From an uncultured Bacteroidota bacterium (lineage in GTDB: Bacteria > Bacteroidota > Bacteroidia > Chitinophagales > LD1): 40,764 nt of DNA. Shown here in pieces: positions 1 through 8,732 of the stretch; within the stretch, counting starts at the first letter, position 1, and each line of letters opens with the position of its first letter. The stretch is taken from NCBI GenBank assembly GCA_903861145.1, contig CAIOTH010000039.1, positions 1 through 40,764 of the forward strand, written 5' to 3'. The position numbers and the translations under genes were made by a program. Under the pieces are notes generated by a model. That model searched no databases. It was given only the letters and a program-made list of their open reading frames with translations, and had not been told where the DNA came from.

Positions 1-152
1 AAGTATAGCAAATGATTCTCTCAAAAAAATATATGTTCGGTGGTGCCGCGTTGTGGTATATGACTAAAATCATAGCAACAGCAGGCACTTTATCAGGAAA
101 AGAGATTAACCTTTTGCCTTTTTTTACGTCTATATAATTAATACGTGAAACT

Positions 153-815
153 ATGATAGCTCCAAGCCTGATATCTGACTCAATACCACCTCTACACGTA
201 GAGGATAGCGGTGAGCATGCCCTGATAACCATGCAAGAATTTAATGTAAGCCAATTGCCCGTTTTAGATGGAAACACCTATATAGGTTTGGTAACTTTAG
301 ATGAAATAATCAACCTGAAACATTTAAGCCATACTTTAAAAAGTTTTCAGTTACCGGTGCGCAAGCCTTTTGTGCGCGATACCGCTCATATTTTTGATGT
401 AATGAAGGCGGCGCTTGATTTTAATGTAAGGGTGGTGCCGGTTATTAATGACAACTTCGAATACCTGGGCCTAATATCAGCCGAAAGCTGTTTAAGGGGC
501 TTTGCAGTCTTAAACTCTGTTAAAGATGCGGGTGCGATTTTAGAGCTTGAAATTGAGCAAACCGACTACTCCCTATCGGAAGTTGCACGGATAGTTGAGG
601 ATAATGACGCCAAGATTCTTTGTTTCTATACCAATATCAGGCAGCAGGATGGCATTATTGAAATTACCCTTAAACTCAATACTACCGATGTAGCATCCAT
701 CGTTGCATCGTTCGAACGCTTTGATTATGAGGTTAAAGCGATACATAACGATGCCGAATACACCGAAGAGCTGAAAGACCGTTATGATGCCCTAATGCGT
801 TATTTGAACGTGTAG
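153..815 (+). CDS. CBS-domain protein with ACT-like C-terminus
   Basis: The 220-residue soluble protein has two CBS motifs, at about residues 1-58 and 65-125, followed by an ACT-like beta-alpha-beta-beta-alpha-beta region at about 130-215. CBS pairs usually bind adenine nucleotides and act as energy or ligand sensors; the ligand here is unknown. No catalytic domain is fused to it. The ATG at 153 is used because it starts just before the first CBS strand, with no good upstream start. In many Bacteroidota a protein of this type lies directly before nadK; here about 7.9 kb separate the two, and the next gene begins about 90 bp downstream. Family call is firm, the role is inference. Confidence 0.85.
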   Translation: MIAPSLISDSIPPLHVEDSGEHALITMQEFNVSQLPVLDGNTYIGLVTLDEIINLKHLSHTLKSFQLPVRKPFVRDTAHIFDVMKAALDFNVRVVPVINDNFEYLGLISAESCLRGFAVLNSVKDAGAILELEIEQTDYSLSEVARIVEDNDAKILCFYTNIRQQDGIIEITLKLNTTDVASIVASFERFDYEVKAIHNDAEYTEELKDRYDALMRYLNV

Positions 816-875
816 CATTGACTTTCAGGTATTTGCCGCTTAAATCCTCTTCAAATAGCAATCACTCAAATATTC

Positions 876-883
876 TATTTTTG
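876..883 (+). promoter_or_regulatory. Bacteroidota -7 box before the DUF5686 gene
   Basis: TATTTTTG fits the TAnnTTTG -7 consensus. I see no convincing -33 TTTG at the usual distance. It lies 20 nt before the preferred ATG at 904 and would put the transcription start around 888, which makes the GTG at 892 an unlikely start unless the message is leaderless. Confidence 0.4.
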
Positions 884-903
884 GCGCCGTTGTGTTGAAA
901 CCC

Positions 904-3459
904 ATGCGCCGCATAATTTATGTAATTGTTCTGAGTCATCTGCTTTTTACGAAAGTTTCGGCGCAGGCACAGTTACAAACGCTTACTACTGAAATTTCGG
1001 GTAAGGTTATTGACGCCACTACTAAAGAGCCTATACCTTATGTAAATATTAGGCTCCTCGGTTCTTTAAAAGCCGACCAAACCGACCCGAAGGGGGAATA
1101 TCTGGTTAGAACCATTGACCGGGTTGATTCAATTTCGTTTTCGTTTGTGGGTTACCGCACCCGCACCATAGGTATTAAACGCGGCAAAGCGCAGCACCTG
1201 AATATTGAGTTGGGCTCGGATGAGCTGAAGCTGGTAGAGGTAACGGTTAAGGCCGGAAAACACAAAAAGCGGGTTATTGATACTACTGCCAATTATGTAT
1301 ATCACCTGGTGGTAAAAAATAAGGCCGAAAACCGGAGCGAAAATGTAAGCACTTATAAGTACGATAGTTATGAAAAATTCCAGATTTCGCTACTAAACCC
1401 AAAGGAAAAGCTGATTAATTTTTTCCTTTTTAAGCCTTTCAAATTTGTATTTAAGAATACAGATACCACAGATGAGGGCAGCATATTTATACCGGGTATT
1501 TTAAAAGAAACTTTGAGCGAGGTTTTTTATCGCAAAAACCCGAAGCTAACCAAAAAAATAGTGCGTGCTGAAATGCTGAGCGGCATTGATAATACATCGA
1601 TAGGAAATATGGCCAATTACCATTTTGCCGAAACGGATGCTTACGATAATGTGTTTGTTATAGCTACTCATTCATTTACCTCGCCGTTTTCGCCGGCAGG
1701 GCGAAGCACTTATTTTTATTACCTGACCGACACCATGAAGATTGATGGGCGGGTATCGTATAAACTGCATTTTGTTGGAAAAGTAAAGGAAGACCTGGCA
1801 CTAAAAGGATATGCCTGGATTGATTCGGCTACATGGGCAATACGTTCTATTATATTCCGTCCCAACGAAAAAGCCAACTTTAATTTTGTAAACGATTATA
1901 CCATTAAGCAGGACTTTAAACGGGTAAACGATAAGTACTGGTTTATGCAGCGCGAAGAGATGCATACGGTTGGTTCGGTGTTTAAAAAGAAAACGGCGAC
2001 CGCGCTATTGGTTACCAAGGTATATGACCGCAGAAATATTGAAACAGATATTGAGTTTCCGGATAGTTTGAGAGGGCCCGAGGAAAAAATACTTTTAGAC
2101 AGTGCCCGCAGCCGGAGCAGAGATTGGTGGGATACTTCGCGGTTTGAACCGCTTACGCGACAAGAAAGAGAGGTATATCATATTTCGGATACGCTGCATT
2201 TTGTAAAGGCCTGGAAAGCCTACGAATGGTTTGGACGCTTTTTTACTGCAGCTTATGCCGATGCCGGCCCTGTAAGTTTTGGCCGATTGTTGAACCTTGC
2301 TAGTTTAAACAGGGTTGAAGGCCTGCGCATACGTTTTGGATTTGAAACCAACGTACGTTACCAGCACCTGGGCACACCGGCCAATACCTTTTTGCATAAG
2401 TTTTATTTTACCGGTTATGCCGCCTATGGTTTTGACGACAAGCTTTTACACTATAAAGGCGACCACGTTTTACAGTATATGGGCTCAACACGTATTAGCC
2501 TGCCCCGAAAAAATGACCGGTACCAAATGTTGGAGGCGATGTACCGGTATGACCTAAGGGTGCCGGGACAAGATGAAGACCAGGCGCTTTTAACTTTTGA
2601 CAATATAGTAACCCTGCTTAGCGGCACCGTGCTAAGCAAAATTATGCGCGTGCGCGAATTCAGGATTACTTACGAAAAGGAATGGTTAAGGGATTTTAGT
2701 AGTATAATGACGTTTAACCAGAAAACCTATTACGATATACCCGGCACTTTCAACTTTACCAGAATGGATCACGGCACGCCGGTTGCTGTACATAATTTTG
2801 GAGTAACAGAATTTGTGCTGGATAACCGTTACTCATATAACGACCAGTATTTCGCCAATTACTTTTTCCGGTTTTTTCAGCCAACAAAATACCCGGTTTT
2901 TTTATTACGCTATACTGCAGGCATAGTTGATTTACAGAATAATTATTTCAATTACCATAACCTACAGTTTACGCTAAAGCAGCGCATTTCGTCGCCTATT
3001 GGGCATACCAACTATAATTTCAGGGCGGCAAAAATATTTGGCAAGGCTCCATATACAGCATGTTATTTTACCCAAGGCAATTTGGGCGTATTGCTTGATA
3101 AGTTTAATTACAACCTGCTCAACGAATTTGAATTTATAACCGACCAGTACGTGTCGCTTTGGGTTGAGCATCATTTTGATGGTTTCTTTTTTAATAAAAT
3201 ACCCGGGGTGAGCAAATTGAAACTGCGCGAGGTAATTTTTGCAAAAAGCCTTTATGGAACCTTTAGCCAAAAAAATGCCGATGTTTTATTGGTGCCATCG
3301 CAATTAAGCGCACCCAGCAAATATCCGTATGCCGAAGTGGGTTTCGGCATAGAGAATATAGCTTACCTGTTTAGGGTAGATTTTATGTGGCGTGTTAGTT
3401 ACCGAAACACAGGTGGGCCAAATTGGGGCGTAAAATTTGCCCTATCGCCGGGCTTTTAA
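904..3459 (+). CDS. DUF5686/carboxypeptidase-regulatory-like outer-membrane protein
   Basis: Large exported protein. A signal peptide (MRRIIYVIVL...KVSAQA) is followed by a carboxypeptidase-regulatory-like beta-sandwich at about residues 30-105 (ISGKVIDATTKEPIPYVNI), as found on TonB-dependent receptors. The long DUF5686 region after it ends in many short amphipathic strands typical of an outer-membrane barrel. I start it at ATG 904, giving 851 residues, because the signal peptide begins there; an in-frame GTG at 892 would add four residues. The family is common in Bacteroidota and its substrate is unknown. It stands alone with its own -7 box and opens the block separating the CBS gene from nadK. 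Confidence 0.85.
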   Translation: MRRIIYVIVLSHLLFTKVSAQAQLQTLTTEISGKVIDATTKEPIPYVNIRLLGSLKADQTDPKGEYLVRTIDRVDSISFSFVGYRTRTIGIKRGKAQHLNIELGSDELKLVEVTVKAGKHKKRVIDTTANYVYHLVVKNKAENRSENVSTYKYDSYEKFQISLLNPKEKLINFFLFKPFKFVFKNTDTTDEGSIFIPGILKETLSEVFYRKNPKLTKKIVRAEMLSGIDNTSIGNMANYHFAETDAYDNVFVIATHSFTSPFSPAGRSTYFYYLTDTMKIDGRVSYKLHFVGKVKEDLALKGYAWIDSATWAIRSIIFRPNEKANFNFVNDYTIKQDFKRVNDKYWFMQREEMHTVGSVFKKKTATALLVTKVYDRRNIETDIEFPDSLRGPEEKILLDSARSRSRDWWDTSRFEPLTRQEREVYHISDTLHFVKAWKAYEWFGRFFTAAYADAGPVSFGRLLNLASLNRVEGLRIRFGFETNVRYQHLGTPANTFLHKFYFTGYAAYGFDDKLLHYKGDHVLQYMGSTRISLPRKNDRYQMLEAMYRYDLRVPGQDEDQALLTFDNIVTLLSGTVLSKIMRVREFRITYEKEWLRDFSSIMTFNQKTYYDIPGTFNFTRMDHGTPVAVHNFGVTEFVLDNRYSYNDQYFANYFFRFFQPTKYPVFLLRYTAGIVDLQNNYFNYHNLQFTLKQRISSPIGHTNYNFRAAKIFGKAPYTACYFTQGNLGVLLDKFNYNLLNEFEFITDQYVSLWVEHHFDGFFFNKIPGVSKLKLREVIFAKSLYGTFSQKNADVLLVPSQLSAPSKYPYAEVGFGIENIAYLFRVDFMWRVSYRNTGGPNWGVKFALSPGF

Positions 3460-3474
3460 TGCCGTTAGGCTTAA

Positions 3475-3503
3475 ATTGGCTGAATCTCATTTTTATATCT
3501 TTA
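3475..3503 (+). promoter_or_regulatory. Candidate promoter of the sulfotransferase/CotH pair
   Basis: ATTG (3475-3478), a 17-nt spacer and TATCTTTA (3496-3503) resemble the Bacteroidota -33/-7 promoter. The predicted start near 3508 leaves a leader of about 40 nt to the ATG at 3548. Both boxes deviate by one base from consensus. Confidence 0.4.
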
Positions 3504-3547
3504 GCCCTTAAAATTTTGTCTTTCTGTTTTTAAAGCAAAGCCGTTTA

Positions 3548-5053
3548 ATGCAACCTGGTTTTAGAGTTGGCCCATTAGTTTTCTTACTGGTTTTATGTTT
3601 TTGCCACGGCTTTGCCCAGAACCTTGAGCAGCTTCCGCCGGTGCTAAAGGATGTTTATACGGGACAGGATAGTGCGCTGTCGTTTGTTTTTACAGCCCTG
3701 GATTTTCGCCAACAGGAAATTAAGAAGCCGCAGAAATATGCCAACTGCGTTCAAATTTTTGATGCGGATATTTCGTGGCCACCGCGTTGGTATTATGCTA
3801 TCCCCTTTGTACGTAACGATAGTGCAAAACAAATACCGGCTATTGACGCTGTGGGTGATGCCAGGTTTCAACACGGTTACTTTACTTTTTCGAGAGTAAA
3901 AAAGGAATTGGGAAAGAATAAAGGAAACGCTGACGGCATGGCCGGGTACCTTATCTGTAACCAAAAGATGCAGCCGTTTGACACGGCAAAAAGTGTTCCT
4001 GCAAACACAATAGACCCTCACGATTTTAGAATAAACGAAAGGGGGGAACGATTGCTAATGGCTAATATGGACACCGTGCTTGATATTAGTAAGGCATCGG
4101 GAAACCCGGCCGACACTGCTGTTATAGCTTCGGTAAGCGTAATTGAGATTCTGGATTCAACTAATAAATTAATATTCAGGTGGAACTCGGCGGCCATGTT
4201 GGGTGCAAATACAGTGTACTATCCTGATTTAGGCACGCGAACCTATTTTAAGCAAAAGCATATGGATTGGTCGCATGGCACAGCTGCATTATGGGATAGC
4301 GATGGAGATATTCTTTACAGCTTAAGATATGTTGGCGTAGGAAAGATATCGCGGCAGGATGGGCACGTTATATGGCGGCTTGACAGGCGTAATATGCCCA
4401 GTGTTGCAGGAACAGATACTGTTGAGTTTTACGCGCAGCATGATTTGGAGGCAATTAGTGATACCGGTGACTACAATTACTACAGCTTGTTTTCGGATGG
4501 CCGATGGCCAGACCATTTAGCCGCTGCTGTAACGTTTAAAGTAAACAAGCTGAGCCATGAAATTAAGCCGGTTAACAAGTTGCTGCCCGATGAGCCGATG
4601 GTATCGGGTGGAGCCGGTAATTACGAGGCTTACGAAAACGGAAGTTACCTTTTGAGTTATGGTCAATATCCGCAAAAAGATTCAACCGAAAAGTATCATT
4701 ACTTTATGGAGCTAAGGGACAGGCATGAAAAAGTAAGGGTAAAATACCAATTGCCGGCTTTAGTGTTTACTTATAAAGTTCATAGGGTAACAAATGAAAG
4801 GCCACCCCGGCCGCTGATAAGCGGAAGTAAAACTACTTTGCAAGCTACCGGAGATATGAGCGACTGGACCTGGTATCGGTTAAGCGGAGCCAATAATACT
4901 ACCGTGCAAAAAGTAAGCGAAGGAGAAACATTTGCACCGAAAGAATATGGATGGTATTGTGTGGCCGGCAAGTACGGCATAGGGTGGTCGGTTTCGAAAC
5001 CATTTTTGTTTGATGACAGTTTGGGAAATAAAAAATTAAAGAATAAGAAATAG
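3548..5053 (+). CDS. Arylsulfotransferase-like exported beta-propeller protein with Ig-like tail
   Basis: 501 residues with a signal peptide ending near FAQ (residues 22-24). The body matches the arylsulfotransferase (ASST) pattern: PHDF with 'RINERGERLL' at 157-170, HMDWSHG at 238-244, SLR at 258-260, a 'KISRQDGHVIWRL' strand at 266-278, QHD at 297-299, and GNYEAYENGSYLLSYG at 357-372. Characterised ASSTs are periplasmic and move sulfate between phenolic compounds through a histidine; H158, H243 and H298 are candidates. A C-terminal region from about 420 looks like an Ig/PKD-type domain. The stop codon directly abuts the ATG of the CotH-like gene, so the two are probably co-translated. The fold call is good; substrate and activity are not known, and a non-enzymatic propeller is possible. 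Confidence 0.7.
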   Translation: MQPGFRVGPLVFLLVLCFCHGFAQNLEQLPPVLKDVYTGQDSALSFVFTALDFRQQEIKKPQKYANCVQIFDADISWPPRWYYAIPFVRNDSAKQIPAIDAVGDARFQHGYFTFSRVKKELGKNKGNADGMAGYLICNQKMQPFDTAKSVPANTIDPHDFRINERGERLLMANMDTVLDISKASGNPADTAVIASVSVIEILDSTNKLIFRWNSAAMLGANTVYYPDLGTRTYFKQKHMDWSHGTAALWDSDGDILYSLRYVGVGKISRQDGHVIWRLDRRNMPSVAGTDTVEFYAQHDLEAISDTGDYNYYSLFSDGRWPDHLAAAVTFKVNKLSHEIKPVNKLLPDEPMVSGGAGNYEAYENGSYLLSYGQYPQKDSTEKYHYFMELRDRHEKVRVKYQLPALVFTYKVHRVTNERPPRPLISGSKTTLQATGDMSDWTWYRLSGANNTTVQKVSEGETFAPKEYGWYCVAGKYGIGWSVSKPFLFDDSLGNKKLKNKK

Positions 5054-6997
5054 ATGAAGAAGCTATTAGCGATGTTGGCCTTTGTGTTGTGCCTGGTAAA
5101 TATTAAAGCCCAGGTTAAATCGAGCCACGACGGTTTTTATGAACAGGACTCGGTATTTTACCAGTTGACCGGTACTGACACTTTTAAGTTTTGCGTTAAC
5201 TGCTATAGTGCAGATTCGCTTCAAACATATCATGATGGTATATGGCTTTATAGCAGGGAACATGCCCCTAATACCTGGGAGAACACCCGGTTTTCCAATA
5301 AAAAAGATTTGGTGGACACCAGCGGCATACGGCCGGATGTGATAAAAGGAAACACCATTTGGGTTCGCGTTTTAAAAGATGGCGGATATACTGATGAACA
5401 CCATTTTGTTTTTTTAGGTAACTGGAAACCTAAAACAGCACAGGTAATATCACTGTTTTTAGATTCATCGGACTTTATGGGCCATAATGGATTTTATGGT
5501 CCGGGTGTAGGTATGAACACCAATGCCGGTAACCGGTGGAACTACCGGCTTAAGATTGAAAAGAAATGTTCGTACCAGGTTTTTGCAGGGGCGCATTGGC
5601 AAGCCGAAGCGCAACAAACCGCAGCGTTAGAAATAAGTGCACAGGAAAGCGCAGATTACCCGGATAAGGCGATGCAGTTAAATGCCAATAATGCTTTGAG
5701 CAGAAAGCACGGACTTACGTTAGGCCCTGGTATTACCGATTCGTTAGGCATGCATATTAAAACGCTGCGATTTAGATTAGGTGGTTCCAATCACCGTAGC
5801 AGCATTATAGCTAATGAAATTGCTATGGGGATTATAAGGCCCGATTTGGGTGGCATGCCATCTATACCTGTTTGCGTTTTTGTTAACGGGTCGTTTTGGA
5901 CATATGCCATGGCTGAAGAGGGAATGGGAGCAAGTCATATTGCGAACTCATTAGGCATACCTATTACGCACCTGATTACTGCAAAAGTGCCCCCGGTTTT
6001 AGCCATAGCAGATATTAAAAAAATGGGACTCACGTTTAACCCGGTAACTGCCCCAATATATTCCGTTTGCGGATTTTTAAATGCATGCCAGTTGCTTTAC
6101 ACCTACCACGATACCGTGCAGTTTCACCTGGATAGTCTAGAGTTAAGGCACGCCGCTGTATTTGAAGACCTGTGCAAAGCAGTTTATGAAGGAAGCGATT
6201 CGTTGGTTGCCGCTACTATTGACAGGGAAAGTTTTTACCGGTATGCTTTAGCCATCTGGTTTTTTCAAAATCCCGACTCGTGGGGCAATCACCTTACCAT
6301 TGCCAAGAGCAATTTAAAGCCGTGGAAACTTTTTGGTGAGCATTTTGATTTTCAGGCAGACTCGGCGCAGGCAAGTGACTGGGGTAAATACTTTACAAAA
6401 TACGCCGGTGGGCGAAGAGAGGGCCTGCCTTGGCAAGCCACCAAAAAAATGTTGCGATACGATAAAGATTATTTCTGCCTGGTGTTAGAGGATGAATTGA
6501 ATACAACTTATAACACTGAAAGAACGGTGCCCATTGCGCAGAAAAAAATATCATCTCTGCGGCCATGTGTTAATGAATGCAGCCGCGCCTGGGGCCCTAA
6601 CGACTGGACCGACTCATCAAGTTGGGAGCAGGCCGTTGGGAAAATTGTTCCGTTTTTAAAACAACGACCTGATGTGATTGCGAAAAGCCTGCCTAAAATT
6701 TTTATGAGTGGCGCCGATACTTTGCTTGATTTAAAAGACCGGAATACGGTGACCGTAAAATTTGATAAAGTGCCTGGCAAGGATGTAACCGTAAAATTGA
6801 ATTCGCTTGAAGTAAAAAAGGATTTTACCGGCCGGTATTATCCCAGGCCAAACCTGCGTGTATCGGTACAATACGACCCTAATAAATATGAGTTTGTCAG
6901 GTGGCTTGAATTTCCTGAAGAAGCTGCCAGTTTTAGTGTTTCGGCAAGTAAGCCGGTTACTTTAACACCAGTAATGAAGTTGAAGAACCAGAGGTGA
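5054..6997 (+). CDS. CotH-kinase-like exported protein
   Basis: 647 residues with a signal peptide (MKKLLAMLAF...IKAQ). A chitobiase-like N-region (about 25-125) is followed by a CotH core: LRFRLGG at 238-244, VCVFVNGSFWTYAMAEE at 273-289, a helix 'DRESFYRYALAIWFFQN' near 390-407, and WKLFGEHFDF at 424-433. The end (about 565-645) reads like a divergent InlB B-repeat (YEFVRWLEF...VTLTPVMK). CotH of Bacillus spores is an atypical secreted protein kinase. The usual WxxxxxDxD metal site appears here as GEHFDF, so one acidic ligand may be missing and kinase activity is uncertain. The gene starts at the base after the sulfotransferase-like stop codon. Confidence 0.7.
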   Translation: MKKLLAMLAFVLCLVNIKAQVKSSHDGFYEQDSVFYQLTGTDTFKFCVNCYSADSLQTYHDGIWLYSREHAPNTWENTRFSNKKDLVDTSGIRPDVIKGNTIWVRVLKDGGYTDEHHFVFLGNWKPKTAQVISLFLDSSDFMGHNGFYGPGVGMNTNAGNRWNYRLKIEKKCSYQVFAGAHWQAEAQQTAALEISAQESADYPDKAMQLNANNALSRKHGLTLGPGITDSLGMHIKTLRFRLGGSNHRSSIIANEIAMGIIRPDLGGMPSIPVCVFVNGSFWTYAMAEEGMGASHIANSLGIPITHLITAKVPPVLAIADIKKMGLTFNPVTAPIYSVCGFLNACQLLYTYHDTVQFHLDSLELRHAAVFEDLCKAVYEGSDSLVAATIDRESFYRYALAIWFFQNPDSWGNHLTIAKSNLKPWKLFGEHFDFQADSAQASDWGKYFTKYAGGRREGLPWQATKKMLRYDKDYFCLVLEDELNTTYNTERTVPIAQKKISSLRPCVNECSRAWGPNDWTDSSSWEQAVGKIVPFLKQRPDVIAKSLPKIFMSGADTLLDLKDRNTVTVKFDKVPGKDVTVKLNSLEVKKDFTGRYYPRPNLRVSVQYDPNKYEFVRWLEFPEEAASFSVSASKPVTLTPVMKLKNQR

Positions 6998-7035
6998 GAA
7001 GTTAAAGCCCGGGAAATTGGTATAATTTTATAGCC

Positions 7036-7965
7036 ATGAATACAGACAGGCTGGAAAAATTATGGAGCAAGTTTTTAAACGTAGCCGGCTGGGATAATTT
7101 CAGCATTCAGCAGATTTATCTTTTTGTGGGCATTACTGCGGCCGGCTTTATTATCGAAATGTTATTTACCGGTTGGCAGAACAGCTCGTTAAAACGGCTT
7201 TTGCACCCGGGCAAAAGCGAGCGAACCGATATTATTATGTGGTTCATTAACATGTTTAACCTTAACCGCATACTTGGTGTGTTGTTCTCGTTTGGTGTTT
7301 GCTACTATACGGTTGGCGTTTTATCGAGAGCAGTTCATTTTGACCTGATAATTAAAATACAAAACCCGGTTTTGCAGGTTATACTACTGCTGCTTATCGG
7401 CGATTTTAAAAACTATGCACGGCATTATGTGGCACATCATGTATCGCCGCTATGGATGGCTCACCAGTTTCATCATTCGGCGGAGGAGTTTACGATGATA
7501 ACGCATCACCGAAATCATTTTATTGAAAATGCAGTAGGGATGCTTTTTGATGTTATACCGTTTGTGTTGCTGGGTAGTTCGCCGCAATCCTTTTTCCTGC
7601 TACAGGCACTTCGCGACTTACACCAAATGCTGGTGCATGGACGGTGGCGCAGCAATTGGGGCCTGGTGGGTAAATACTTATTAGTATCGCCTAATGCACA
7701 TATGGTGCATCATTCGGTATCGGAAAAACATTATGGCAAAAACTACGGTAGCCTTTTTATTTTTTGGGACCAGATTTTTAAAACTTACCAGGAACCGGTA
7801 CCGGTGGCGGAAATTGGTTTACCCGGAAGCGGGTTTAACGACCGCGGTTTTTTATATGATTACTGGCATGGGTATGTAAATACTATGAAGCGTTTTGCAT
7901 TAGTGTTTAAACCTGCAAAGCAGCAAATAGGCAAAGTTGAAAAGGGAGAGTCTGCGGAGACGTAA
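7036..7965 (+). CDS. Sterol desaturase/fatty-acid hydroxylase family membrane protein
   Basis: 309 residues with several hydrophobic helices and the eight-histidine di-iron signature of the family: RHYVAHH at 129-135, HQFHHS at 143-148, THHRNH at 156-161 and HMVHHS at 222-227. Members insert oxygen or double bonds into lipids (sterols, fatty acids, carotenoids, ether lipids) at the membrane. The substrate cannot be told from the sequence. It lies 38 bp after the CotH-like gene on the same strand, so read-through is possible. The 3' end meets a short word-type repeat and then the convergent hepT-like gene. Confidence 0.88.
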   Translation: MNTDRLEKLWSKFLNVAGWDNFSIQQIYLFVGITAAGFIIEMLFTGWQNSSLKRLLHPGKSERTDIIMWFINMFNLNRILGVLFSFGVCYYTVGVLSRAVHFDLIIKIQNPVLQVILLLLIGDFKNYARHYVAHHVSPLWMAHQFHHSAEEFTMITHHRNHFIENAVGMLFDVIPFVLLGSSPQSFFLLQALRDLHQMLVHGRWRSNWGLVGKYLLVSPNAHMVHHSVSEKHYGKNYGSLFIFWDQIFKTYQEPVPVAEIGLPGSGFNDRGFLYDYWHGYVNTMKRFALVFKPAKQQIGKVEKGESAET

Positions 7966-7968
7966 AAT

Positions 7969-7997
7969 AGAGATACTAAGAAATCACAGAGCTTCTG
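7969..7997 (-). repeat. Degenerate 'cttagtg/ctctgtg' word repeat
   Basis: Read on the minus strand this is a string of short CTCTGTGATTTCTTAGTATC-type words. The same style occurs on the plus strand at 39836-39874. It sits just after the hydroxylase stop codon, between convergent genes. I read it as a decayed copy of a dispersed intergenic repeat. Confidence 0.4.
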
Positions 7998-8006
7998 CTG
8001 GACAAT

Positions 8007-8345
8007 TTAGTTATTAAGTAGTGCCTGCATTTTTATTTTCAAAGCAGGCAAGTCCTGCTTAATGGTGTTATAAATTGTATTAATGGAAACCCCAAAATAC
8101 TCGTGAATGAGTTTATTGCGCATGTCGCGCATAAGCCGCCACTCAATATTATCATGTTCACTTTTAAATTTCTCGGAAATATTTGATGCCGCTTCACCTA
8201 TAACTTCAAATCTTCGAATAATTGCATCCTGAATCAAAATATTTTGATCGAATTCATATAGGCTCGTTTCTCCTATGTGGTGCTCAATAATTTCTATTGA
8301 TTCAATAATGTCCTGAATATAAACAAGGTCGTCCCGTTCAATCAT
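8007..8345 (-). CDS. hepT: HepT-like HEPN-domain toxin (DUF86)
   Basis: 112-residue helical protein of the DUF86/HepT family. It carries the RX4HXY RNase motif as R76-NKLI-H81-E-Y83. In characterised pairs HepT is an RNase toxin, and its partner MntA silences it by adding AMP groups to the tyrosine of this motif. The ATG overlaps the end of the upstream mntA-like gene by four bases (8342-8345), so the two are translationally coupled. No truncation is seen. The pair is convergent with the hydroxylase gene. Whether it acts as a live toxin-antitoxin here is inference from the motif and partner. Confidence 0.85.
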   Translation of the reverse strand: MIERDDLVYIQDIIESIEIIEHHIGETSLYEFDQNILIQDAIIRRFEVIGEAASNISEKFKSEHDNIEWRLMRDMRNKLIHEYFGVSINTIYNTIKQDLPALKIKMQALLNN

Positions 8346-8620
8346 ATCAGAGTTATGGCCTGGCTCAAAACTTTATCCTTAATAGATGGTTTGAGAGCGG
8401 AGAACTCCACAAGATCTATCTTTCTTGAAAACTTCCGCTTTAATGACTCTTCCATTCTCAATACATCAAAAATTGATAAAGAGGGCTCTATGTCAATTAA
8501 AATGTCAATGTCGCTATCTACCCTATTATCGCCACGGGCAAATGAGCCGAACAGGGAGGCGCGTTTAATAGGAAACTCCTTTAAAGCTTTTATAAGTTCT
8601 ATTTGAAATGGCGTTTGCAC
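8342..8620 (-). CDS. mntA: MntA-like minimal nucleotidyltransferase antitoxin
   Basis: 92-residue minimal nucleotidyltransferase. The GSx10DxD signature is intact: G25-S26 followed by D37-x-D39, with a later acidic residue in KIDLVEF. Such proteins are the antitoxin of HepT/MntA pairs and AMPylate the HEPN toxin. The start is GTG at 8620; the next ATG lies inside the domain, so GTG is preferred. A -7-like TATCTTTA on the minus strand (8632-8625) ends only four bases before this GTG, so the message may be leaderless. It is divergent from nadK, with about 110 bp shared between them. Confidence 0.85.
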   Translation of the reverse strand: MQTPFQIELIKALKEFPIKRASLFGSFARGDNRVDSDIDILIDIEPSLSIFDVLRMEESLKRKFSRKIDLVEFSALKPSIKDKVLSQAITLI

Positions 8621-8624
8621 AGGT

Positions 8625-8632
8625 TAAAGATA
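8625..8632 (-). promoter_or_regulatory. -7-like box directly before the mntA start
   Basis: Minus-strand TATCTTTA fits TAnnTTTR. The transcription start would fall on or next to the GTG at 8620. No TTTG occurs at the standard distance, so this is a tentative call. Confidence 0.3.
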
Positions 8633-8687
8633 ATAATTATTCCGCTTCAATACACGGCGTTAACAGCCCAAATCGAACTAATATGAG

Positions 8688-8716
8688 TTTGATTTATCCG
8701 TTAAACCCTATCTTCG
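8688..8716 (+). promoter_or_regulatory. Promoter of nadK
   Basis: TTTG (8688-8691), 17 nt, TATCTTCG (8709-8716). Both elements match the Bacteroidota promoter pattern with one change in the -7 box. The predicted start near 8721 leaves a leader of about 12 nt to the ATG at 8733. Confidence 0.55.
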
Positions 8717-8732
8717 CAACATAATTTTTTAC

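Noticed and set aside
1-152. Possible gene fragment at the left edge
   Set aside because: Open stretches on both strands are too short to recognise, and no codon pattern supports either.
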